Source: CAZWES01 sp964632395 | GTDB taxonomy: Bacteria; Patescibacteriota; Gracilibacteria; Peribacterales; Peribacteraceae | DNA length: 20,957 nucleotides | Reading direction: 5' to 3' | NCBI GenBank assembly: GCA_964632395.1 | Contig: CAZWES010000020.1 | Span: forward strand, 1 to 20,957 | Part shown: positions 13,463-19,580 of the stretch, piece after piece | Numbering within the stretch: position 1 is the first letter of the stretch | Layout: each line of letters begins with the position of its first letter | Translations under genes and position numbers: made by a program | Notes under the pieces: model-generated | Seen by the model: only the letters and a program-made list of their open reading frames with translations | Databases searched by the model: none | What the model was told of the DNA's origin: nothing

Positions 13463-13792
13463 ATGAACAAACGCACTATGCCCAGAAATGCTATGCCCGA
13501 CACTGCTCGTGTGGATGTACTCACATCCAGGGGAAATCAGGCTAGTAGAACCATAAATCCTGACATTCCAAAACATGTGGCGACTGCAATTGGTTCCTTT
13601 GGTGAGGATATAACTTATGATGAGATGCCTGATGATAAAACGAAAAAGAAAGTAGCGTTGGCATATGCAAGTGCAAGAAGAGAGGCTATTGCACAATTGA
13701 AGCAATTTGATCGTGATGAGGTGATGCTGGTTGTTAGTACTAGATCTGGAGAAGCGAGAGGATTACTTCAAGAACTCCTTTCCGAAGAATAA
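13463..13792 (+). CDS. Hypothetical small protein inserted between S14 and S8
   Basis: The 109-aa product has a basic, Met-rich N-terminus (MNKRTMPRNAMPDTAR) followed by a soluble region. The C-terminal half is predicted helical (KKVALAYASARREAIAQLKQ, then EARGLLQELLSEE). It has no signal peptide, membrane span or recognised motif. Starts at codons 6 or 11 are also possible, but the first ATG sits 6 nt after a -10-like TATTTT. It ends one nucleotide before the rpsH ATG. rpsN and rpsH are normally adjacent, so this is an insertion in the cluster. Function unknown. Confidence 0.65.
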   Translation: MNKRTMPRNAMPDTARVDVLTSRGNQASRTINPDIPKHVATAIGSFGEDITYDEMPDDKTKKKVALAYASARREAIAQLKQFDRDEVMLVVSTRSGEARGLLQELLSEE

Positions 13793-13793
13793 A

Positions 13794-14180
13794 ATGCCAG
13801 TAACTGATCCCATTTCCGACCTTCTAACTAGAATGCGAAACGCGCAGCATGTGCGGAAAGAATCCTGTGTGTGCCCGTGGTCTCGTCACAAAGAAGAGTT
13901 GTGTACGGTTTTGCAAAAAGAAGGATTCATCGCAGGGTCCGAAGTTGAGGGTGAAGGGAAAGAGAAGATGATCACTGTTACATTCAGCAAAGAGCATCCA
14001 AAGCTCGAGCTCACACGATCAAGCAAGCCCGGGAGGCGTGTTTATGTTGGCAAGGGAGATCTTAAGCCGCATCTGCGTGGGTTTGGAGTTTCAGTTGTAT
14101 CGACGAGTAAAGGTTTGATGACGGATAAAGATGCGAGGAAGGAGGGGGTGGGGGGTGAGGTTCTTTGTACAGTTAGTTAG
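13794..14180 (+). CDS. rpsH: 30S ribosomal protein S8
   Basis: The ATG at 13794 gives MPVTDPISDLLTRMRNAQ, the uS8 start; the longer frame from 13731 lies in the upstream gene. The 128-aa product ends with the family signature VSTSKGLMTDKDARKEGVGGEVLCTV. S8 binds the central domain of 16S rRNA and, in E. coli, represses the spc operon by binding mRNA near the L5 start. The start is one nucleotide after the preceding stop. Confidence 0.97.
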   Translation: MPVTDPISDLLTRMRNAQHVRKESCVCPWSRHKEELCTVLQKEGFIAGSEVEGEGKEKMITVTFSKEHPKLELTRSSKPGRRVYVGKGDLKPHLRGFGVSVVSTSKGLMTDKDARKEGVGGEVLCTVS

Positions 14181-14210
14181 TTTTTAGTTATTAGTTTTCA
14201 GTTTCTTAAT

Positions 14211-14765
14211 ATGTCTCGCATTGGAAGAAAACCCATCGGCATTCCTGCAGGAGTCACTGTTACGGTGACGGGCTCCAAGGTGGTTGTAAAAGGACCCAAG
14301 GGTGAGCTCAAGCTTGAGTTGTTGCCTGAGGTCACAGTCAAAGTTGATGCTGATAAAGTGATTGTGGAGCGTAAGGATGATGAGCGGGATGCGAGGGCGA
14401 GGCACGGTTTAACGCGTCAATTAATTGCGAATATGGTTGAGGGTGTGAGCAAAGGATTCGAGAAGAGGCTGGAGATAATCGGAGTTGGTTTTAAGGCGCA
14501 AGCCAAAGGGAAATCAGTCACTTTGAATCTTGGTTACTCACATCCAATAAATTACAAATCACTCGAAGGAATCGAAATCCAGAACGATCCGGAGAACAAA
14601 CAGATCCTCATCATAACTGGAATTGATAAGGAGAAAGTCGGTCAGGTTGCAGCGGATATTAGGGCGTTTCGTAAGCCGGAGCCTTACAAGGGCAAGGGGG
14701 TACGTTATGTTGGCGAGGAAGTGCAGCGCAAGGTTGGTAAGGCGGCGGTGAAGACGGCGGAATAA
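14211..14765 (+). CDS. rplF: 50S ribosomal protein L6
   Basis: The 184-aa product (usual about 177) begins MSRIGRKPIGIPAGV and has two similar alpha/beta domains. The C-terminal signature is FRKPEPYKGKGVRYVGE at about 153-169. L6 binds 23S rRNA near the factor-binding region and the sarcin-ricin loop. A 30-nt A/T-rich gap precedes it. A promoter for the next gene begins 17 nt after its stop. Confidence 0.97.
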   Translation: MSRIGRKPIGIPAGVTVTVTGSKVVVKGPKGELKLELLPEVTVKVDADKVIVERKDDERDARARHGLTRQLIANMVEGVSKGFEKRLEIIGVGFKAQAKGKSVTLNLGYSHPINYKSLEGIEIQNDPENKQILIITGIDKEKVGQVAADIRAFRKPEPYKGKGVRYVGEEVQRKVGKAAVKTAE

Positions 14766-14781
14766 TTCGGAAGGTAATTCG

Positions 14782-14810
14782 TTGACCTTTTAACGGCCCT
14801 CCTATATGGT
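14782..14810 (+). promoter_or_regulatory. Internal promoter within the spc-type cluster (predicted leaderless)
   Basis: TTGACC (14782-14787), exactly 17 nt, TATGGT (14805-14810), then 6 nt and the ATG at 14817. Both hexamers and both spacings are close to sigma70 consensus. The predicted transcription start coincides with the start codon of the coiled-coil gene and would also feed L18, S5 and downstream genes. Confidence 0.65.
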
Positions 14811-14816
14811 GCCCGT

Positions 14817-15191
14817 ATGGAAAAAGTGGATCAAATCATAGATTTTCTCAGGGATTTCCGGAACGACGTTTGCCGCCGTCTGGATTCTCTGGAAAGGAAA
14901 GTTGAGGAGAATCATGCTGCGATCGAGGCTAACCATGCGTCTTTTGTAGAGTTCAAAGATGAAGCAAATCGTAGGTTTGATACAGCGCATGATGACAGAA
15001 AGGATATAAGAGAAGAATTGCGTGAATTGAGAAGAGAATTCGAGAGATACAGGGATATGCTGATGAAGGTTTATGAGGCGCACCATGAGGTACAGGTACG
15101 ATGGGGATGGCAATGGGCATTTGCATCTTTTGTGATGGTTTTTGCCGCGTCCGGTATAACTTTGGTGGTTTCTTCTGTTGTGCTTCAATGA
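14817..15191 (+). CDS. Tail-anchored coiled-coil protein inserted between L6 and L18
   Basis: The 124-aa product is a long charged heptad-pattern helix from about residue 5 to 90 (DSLERKVEENHAAIEANHA, then REELRELRREFERYRDML). It is followed by a single hydrophobic segment near 97-122 (WQWAFASFVMVFAASGITLV) at the very C-terminus. This is the layout of a C-terminally anchored cytoplasmic coiled coil, resembling generic small coiled-coil membrane proteins found in many bacteria, and not a known ribosomal protein. It has its own near-consensus promoter, and its TGA overlaps the L18 ATG (ATGA). A link between ribosomes and the membrane is speculation. Function unknown. Confidence 0.75.
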   Translation: MEKVDQIIDFLRDFRNDVCRRLDSLERKVEENHAAIEANHASFVEFKDEANRRFDTAHDDRKDIREELRELRREFERYRDMLMKVYEAHHEVQVRWGWQWAFASFVMVFAASGITLVVSSVVLQ

Positions 15192-15535
15192 TGGTTGGGT
15201 CAAAGGTACGGAACCGGCTCCGCAGAAAAGCGCGCGTGCGCGCCAAAGTGCGTGGCAGCGCGGACCGCCCGCGCATGAGCGTCTTCCGCTCGCTCTCCGG
15301 AATGCAGGTGCAGCTTATTGATGATGATGCAGGAAAGACTGTTGTTGCGGCTTCCTCAAAAGAAGCTAAGGCGGAGTCAACAGTAGGTGGTGCAAAGAAA
15401 CTCGGGGAACTCATCGCAAAGAAGGCGCAGAAGAAAAAAATTGAGAAAGTTGTTTTTGATAGGGCGGGGTACAAGTATCATGGAAAAGTAAAGGCACTTG
15501 CAGATGCTGCAAGAGAGGGTGGATTAGTTTTTTAA
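15188..15535 (+). CDS. rplR: 50S ribosomal protein L18
   Basis: The product (115 aa from 15188, or 114 from the adjacent ATG at 15191) matches uL18: KVRNRLRRKARVRAKVRG, RPRMSVFRS, then KKIEKVVFDRAGYKYHGKVKA and AAREGGLVF. The ATGATG double start overlaps the preceding TGA, giving a 4-nt overlap from the first ATG. A longer frame from 15101 is rejected because it runs through the upstream gene. L18 and L5 carry 5S rRNA into the large subunit. Confidence 0.95.
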   Translation: MMVGSKVRNRLRRKARVRAKVRGSADRPRMSVFRSLSGMQVQLIDDDAGKTVVAASSKEAKAESTVGGAKKLGELIAKKAQKKKIEKVVFDRAGYKYHGKVKALADAAREGGLVF

Positions 15536-15549
15536 TTTAATATTTTCTT

Positions 15550-15777
15550 ATGCCAGCACAACTTCAAGAATCACCTGTAAAGGAAGATGTGGGGAATGTG
15601 AATTGCCAACTTTTAACGCAAATGGGTTTTGCTATACCTGATGGTGTTGACAGGGGGTCAATAGTTTTTGAGGGAAGTTTGGTGAAGGGAAGATATGGTA
15701 ATGGGGCAGAGTTTAGGCAGCATTTGACCGATGAAAATGTTGAAGAATTGGCAAAATTACTATCTAATGTGTCCTGA
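15550..15777 (+). CDS. Hypothetical small protein inserted between L18 and S5
   Basis: The 75-aa product (starting MPAQLQESPVKED) has no signal peptide, membrane helix or recognised motif. A beta-rich middle (RGSIVFEGSLVKGRYGNG) is followed by a helical end (DENVEELAKLLSNVS). A -10-like TAATAT (15538-15543) ends 6 nt before the ATG, but no matching -35 is seen. The gene ends 2 nt before the rpsE ATG. rplR and rpsE are normally adjacent. Function unknown; being this short, it is less certain than its neighbours. Confidence 0.6.
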   Translation: MPAQLQESPVKEDVGNVNCQLLTQMGFAIPDGVDRGSIVFEGSLVKGRYGNGAEFRQHLTDENVEELAKLLSNVS

Positions 15778-15779
15778 CC

Positions 15780-16259
15780 ATGGCTAAAACTACAAAACCC
15801 CGGCGCAAAGATGGTCGCTCCAAGGAGCCGAAGGAGTTTGAGGAGCATGTTTTAGAAATTGCACGTGTTACCCGTGTTGTAAAAGGTGGGCGCAGGATGC
15901 GGTTCCGTGCGACTGTTGTTATTGGAAATCGCAAGGGCAAGGTTGGTATTGGAACGGGTAAGAGCGGGGAGGTGCAGGGGGCAATTCAAAAAGCCGTCGC
16001 CTCTGCAAAGCGCCACATGATTAATGTGCCAATTGTAAACGAGACTATCCCGCATGAGGTTGATATCAAATTCAAAGCTGCAGAGCTACGGCTTCTGCCT
16101 GCTTCGCAGGGAACAGGTATCATCGCTGGTGGAGCACTTCGCCCAATTCTGGATCTTGCGGGAGTCAAAAATGTTCTTAGCAAGCGTTACGGGACAGCGA
16201 ACAAGCTTGTGAATGCACAGGCGGTTGTGAAGGCTTTTAAGGGGTTGAGGGCAGCGTAG
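15780..16259 (+). CDS. rpsE: 30S ribosomal protein S5
   Basis: The 159-aa product (E. coli 166) has the N-terminal dsRNA-binding-like domain (VTRVVKGGRRMRFRATVVIG, then GKVGIGTGKSGEV) and the C-terminal domain with PASQGTGIIAGGALRPILDLAG. S5 takes part in decoding fidelity and in unwinding mRNA at the entry site. In most bacteria rpmD (L30) follows; here the next gene is a large surface protein. No Shine-Dalgarno sequence precedes the ATG. Confidence 0.97.
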   Translation: MAKTTKPRRKDGRSKEPKEFEEHVLEIARVTRVVKGGRRMRFRATVVIGNRKGKVGIGTGKSGEVQGAIQKAVASAKRHMINVPIVNETIPHEVDIKFKAAELRLLPASQGTGIIAGGALRPILDLAGVKNVLSKRYGTANKLVNAQAVVKAFKGLRAA

Positions 16260-16276
16260 AGAGAGCTGTATGCTCT
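16245..16276 (+). promoter_or_regulatory. Promoter of the 749-aa surface protein (predicted leaderless), overlapping a dyad
   Basis: TTGAGG (16245-16250), an 18-nt spacer, TATGCT (16269-16274), then 6 nt and the ATG at 16281. The -35 lies in the rpsE coding end. AGAGC (16262-16266) and GCTCT (16272-16276) form a dyad over the -10 that could be an operator or hairpin; too short to be sure. Confidence 0.5.
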
Positions 16277-16280
16277 ACAC

Positions 16281-18530
16281 ATGCAGCCAACTCTCAATGC
16301 CAAGACTATTGTTATCTCACTGGTGGCGCTTTTGGTTGTTGCATCTATTCTTGTAACGTCGGTGACGATGGTTCGCAGGAATGCGGGGAGTGACGGGGGC
16401 ATTTCAACGATTATGATTCCTGAGCTTGGTGGGGAATCAGATGGATTCAAAGTTAAAATAAATCTAAGTGCGAGTGTTATTACGGAGCATGGTGGTAGGA
16501 ATGTTGGAACATGGAAAGATGGGCGAGATATCATTATGTTTGGTGCGGATCAAATGGATGGTGGTGTTCCCGAGGTTCCAAGGAATACGCACGTTGTTCT
16601 TGATATGCCGGGTGTTCTCGGTGATGAAACCGGAGCGCTTAATTTCTACACGGTCTTTGGCGATCCTGAGTCGTATCACAAGGTGAGATACTGGTTGTAC
16701 GAGTACACGAGCGATTTTAGAGAGATGGATGAGGGGTTTATAGGAGTTGGTAGATTTGCTTTTTCCGCAGAAGAGTTCAGGAGTAGCGGTGATGTGTATG
16801 GCCATCTAAATACAAAAGATATGATGCTCCTGCCGGGGCGTCGGTATTACCTCTCAGTCGATGAAGTTACATCCGCAGGAAAGCACTTCCCGATGATGTT
16901 TGCAGATAATGATGGCGATCTATCCAGTGACATCTTTGAAGTAGAAGTAGCGGGAACCGATCCTGCGAATGCGGATACGGATGGTGATGGAATTGGAGAT
17001 GGAACTGAAGCGTTAATCAGTGCAGCGTCGAAGGGGGCTTTGCAGCTAGATCCTTTGTCTGCGGATTCGGATGATGATGGCACAGAGGATGGAGATGAGG
17101 TTGCTAATGCAGAGACGAGTTGTTCCACGCCACTACACGGCAACGGAATATGCCGTTTTTCTTGTCTTTCAGACGAAACGGATGCCGGGAACCCTCTGGT
17201 AGATCCAAGTGGTGTTGATTACCAGTGTTTGCTTGGTTATACGTGTTGTGTTGATATTGATAACCAGTCCGGAGGATATGGTGCGTGTTGTGATGATGTT
17301 ACAAATGGGTGCACAGAGACATATTCAGAGCTTTGCTCTGGTACTTTTATCGGAGCCGGAGTTGATTGTGGTCCAAGCACATGCCCCGAAAATGGAGCCT
17401 GTTGCAGTTTAGAGGGATATTGCACCGATGAGGTGCCGAACAGACATGCATGTGAAAATGTGATCGGTGGTTATTGGCAGGGAGAAGGGACGAATTGCAG
17501 AACAGTTCATTGTCCGCAGCCTGGTGCGTGCTGCAAAAATGATGGAACATGTTCAGATGATCAAACTGAGGCCGGATGTACTATGGTTAACGGTGCTTTT
17601 AGGGGAGAACATGTTTCATGTGCCGATGCCGACTGCAATAATAACCCTGGAGCATGTTGCATGCCGGATGGGAGTTGCTGGATTGCATATGAGGGAGAAT
17701 GCATTACTGCTTCGGGTGATGATGATGAAGATGGATTATCAGGTGGAGGAGTGTTTGTTGGTGGGTCTTGTGACTACGCAGGTTGTCAGGGGGCGGGGGC
17801 GTGTTGTTATTACAATGGCAGTTGCCAGTCGGGGATGGGCAGCGAAGCATGTGGATTGAGCGGAGGAGTTTTTCAGGGCGAAGGAGGCAACTGCGCCAGT
17901 ATTTCCTGTGCCTATGGTGCCTGTTGTCATTATGAAACGAATGAGTGTCAGATGGGATTCGAAACGGGATGTGTAAGTCGTGGTCATTGGTGGCATGAGG
18001 GAGTTGAGTGCTCTTTCGATCCTTGTCTTGCTGGTCCAGAAGAAGATTTTGGCGCCTGTTGCTATGATGAAGGTGTATGCGTTCTGGAATTAGAGGAAGA
18101 ATGTGAAGCTTTGTGGGATGGTGGCGATGCATGTGAGGATCCAAATCCCTGTTCTTCCTCTTCCTCTTCCTCTTCCAGTTCTTCATCCAACGCATGTTCT
18201 AATTGTCGTAATGGGCAATGCAATTCGATATGCCAATCTGCTTATGATGAGGGGTGCGATTGTCCGGACTGTTATGGGAAGCCTTCCGGAGATAGAGAGG
18301 AATGCGTCAACGAATATGGGGGAACTGAGGATACACTTTGTTGCAGTTTAGATATATGTTCGTCGGGGGAGCTTGGTACATGTTCAATTTGCAAAGAGGA
18401 TATGACGTTTTCTGATGACTGCATCGGAGCCGGCAAATGTCGATGCCCAAGTTGCAACGGTGAACTTTGCGGATATGGAGACGATATGGAGTTTATATAC
18501 TGCAATAACGGAGTGTGTGGCGGGTCTTAA
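16281..18530 (+). CDS. Large membrane-anchored surface protein with TSP3-like and seven GACC cysteine-rich repeats
   Basis: This 749-aa product has an N-terminal hydrophobic helix at about 9-30 (signal anchor). A domain at about 136-191 is shared with the 636-aa surface protein (RYWLYEY, GRFAFS, GDVYGHLNT, RRYYL). TSP3-like calcium repeats lie at 208-275 (ADTDGDGIGDGTE, ADSDDDGTEDGDE). Seven cysteine-rich repeats each open with GACC (334, 372, 415, 457, 506, 546, 591) and continue with G.C, C and G..C....C positions, implying disulfide bonding outside the cell. A run of 12 serines (625-636), encoded in part by four TCTTCC units, links to a final Cys-rich region with CxxC pairs. No catalytic motif is seen; an adhesin or cell-surface fibre is the likely role. 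It lies between S5 and L15, an unusual place for such a gene. Confidence 0.85.
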   Translation: MQPTLNAKTIVISLVALLVVASILVTSVTMVRRNAGSDGGISTIMIPELGGESDGFKVKINLSASVITEHGGRNVGTWKDGRDIIMFGADQMDGGVPEVPRNTHVVLDMPGVLGDETGALNFYTVFGDPESYHKVRYWLYEYTSDFREMDEGFIGVGRFAFSAEEFRSSGDVYGHLNTKDMMLLPGRRYYLSVDEVTSAGKHFPMMFADNDGDLSSDIFEVEVAGTDPANADTDGDGIGDGTEALISAASKGALQLDPLSADSDDDGTEDGDEVANAETSCSTPLHGNGICRFSCLSDETDAGNPLVDPSGVDYQCLLGYTCCVDIDNQSGGYGACCDDVTNGCTETYSELCSGTFIGAGVDCGPSTCPENGACCSLEGYCTDEVPNRHACENVIGGYWQGEGTNCRTVHCPQPGACCKNDGTCSDDQTEAGCTMVNGAFRGEHVSCADADCNNNPGACCMPDGSCWIAYEGECITASGDDDEDGLSGGGVFVGGSCDYAGCQGAGACCYYNGSCQSGMGSEACGLSGGVFQGEGGNCASISCAYGACCHYETNECQMGFETGCVSRGHWWHEGVECSFDPCLAGPEEDFGACCYDEGVCVLELEEECEALWDGGDACEDPNPCSSSSSSSSSSSSNACSNCRNGQCNSICQSAYDEGCDCPDCYGKPSGDREECVNEYGGTEDTLCCSLDICSSGELGTCSICKEDMTFSDDCIGAGKCRCPSCNGELCGYGDDMEFIYCNNGVCGGS
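18153..18176 (+). repeat. TCTTCC hexamer microsatellite coding for poly-serine
   Basis: Four perfect TCTTCC units encode eight of the twelve serines in the linker of the 749-aa protein. Copy changes would keep the frame and only alter linker length. Confidence 0.85.
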
Positions 18531-18553
18531 TTGTCTTACATTTCCTAGTTCTC

Positions 18554-19063
18554 ATGCCTTCTGCCCTTCTCATCCTCGCGCAGCAAGACTATCAAGACCT
18601 GGAATATGCAGGCACACGCCAGGGCCTGGAATCAGCCGGATACGAAATTGTGATTGCAAGCATGAAAGCAGGAAAATGTAAGGGAAAATTTGGCGGAAAA
18701 GAAAAGGCGACACTCGCACTCAAGGAAGTTGACGTTAATGAATTCGACAAAATTGCATTCATCGGAGGGCCGGGCGCATGTGCATTCATCAACGATCCGG
18801 AAGCGCAGAGGATCGCGCGTGAGTCAATCGAACAGGGTAAGAAACTCGGTGCTATCTGCATTGCTCCAACAATTCTTGCAAGTGCTGGAGTTTTGCAGGG
18901 AAAAAAGGCAACGGTCTGGAACGGCGACGGACAACAATCCTCAGTGCTTGAATCCGCGGGTGCATCATTCACAGATGAAGATGTAACGGTGGATGGAAAT
19001 ATTGTTACGGCGAATGGGCCGCCGGCAGCTGAGGAGTTCGGGAGGGTCTTGGCTAGTTTGTAA
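18554..19063 (+). CDS. DJ-1/PfpI-family protein (class I glutamine amidotransferase-like fold)
   Basis: The ATG at 18554 gives MPSALLILAQQDYQDLEYAG, the usual start of the family. A GTG start at 18515 would overlap the previous gene and add an odd hydrophobic leader. The 169-aa product has the nucleophile elbow GAICIAP with Cys102 and the conserved acidic residue Glu17 (DLEYAG). KIAFIGGPGA forms the oxyanion-side loop. The residue after the cysteine is Ile where many PfpI-type proteases have His (AICHGP), so peptidase activity by that triad is doubtful. Family members act as chaperones, deglycases or stress proteins; the exact role here cannot be assigned. It lies where rpmD is absent, before rplO. 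Confidence 0.88.
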   Translation: MPSALLILAQQDYQDLEYAGTRQGLESAGYEIVIASMKAGKCKGKFGGKEKATLALKEVDVNEFDKIAFIGGPGACAFINDPEAQRIARESIEQGKKLGAICIAPTILASAGVLQGKKATVWNGDGQQSSVLESAGASFTDEDVTVDGNIVTANGPPAAEEFGRVLASL

Positions 19064-19137
19064 ATTGAAAATTGATACTTGTAAATTTTCTGCGATTTTC
19101 CTTCCAGATGCAATGCTTTCCTGCTACCCTGCATCGG

Positions 19138-19575
19138 ATGTTACATCTCCTAAAACCCTCCAGAGGCTCCAAAAGCTCCAAAAAGCGCGTAGGGCGCGGG
19201 AATGGCTCCGGACGCGGTACTTTCTGTGGCAGAGGGTGTAAGGGGCAGCAATCACGTTCTGGTGGCGGCAAGGGGCCACAGTTTGAGGGTGGACAAACTC
19301 CTCTCATACGCAGGCAGCCAAAATTCGGAGGATTCAGGAATCCAAATCGTGAGGAGTATGAAGTCATCAACTTGGACACCATCGAGGAAAAGCTAGATGC
19401 CGGATCATACGATTTTGATGCGCTCAAAAAATCAGGTTTGATTGAGGGAAATCTTCCGGTAAAAATCCTCGGACGTGGAAAAGTCACTAAAAAATTCAAG
19501 TTGACTGTGGATGGAGTTTCCAAAAGTGCGAAAGAGGCGATTGAGAAGGTGGGAGGTTCTGTTACCATTATCTAA
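19138..19575 (+). CDS. rplO: 50S ribosomal protein L15
   Basis: The ATG at 19138 gives MLHLLKPSRGSKSSKKRVGR, the normal uL15 start; the longer frame from 19072 is rejected. The 145-aa product has the Gly/Arg-rich GRGNGSGRGTFCGRGCKGQ segment at 20-36 and ends with the family's VSKSAKEAIEKVGGSV. L15 is a late-assembly 50S protein that threads through 23S rRNA domains. The nearby CTCC/CCAAAA wording in its first codons resembles the CTCCAAG repeat family, possibly by chance. It is followed after 5 nt by secY. Confidence 0.95.
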   Translation: MLHLLKPSRGSKSSKKRVGRGNGSGRGTFCGRGCKGQQSRSGGGKGPQFEGGQTPLIRRQPKFGGFRNPNREEYEVINLDTIEEKLDAGSYDFDALKKSGLIEGNLPVKILGRGKVTKKFKLTVDGVSKSAKEAIEKVGGSVTII

Positions 19576-19580
19576 GATAA

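Noticed and set aside
17704..18195. A 163-aa His/Leu/Arg-rich minus-strand frame
   Set aside because: It is the mirror of the GACC-repeat region; His-rich runs arise from reverse-complemented Asp/Met-rich codons.
18592..19134. A 180-aa minus-strand frame over the DJ-1/PfpI gene
   Set aside because: The plus strand encodes a clear family member with its nucleophile elbow; the reverse frame has no recognisable features.
19541..19574. A promoter for secY (TTGAGA and TATCTA, 6 nt before the ATG)
   Set aside because: The spacer is 22 nt and the -10 overlaps the L15 stop; the match is too weak to list.
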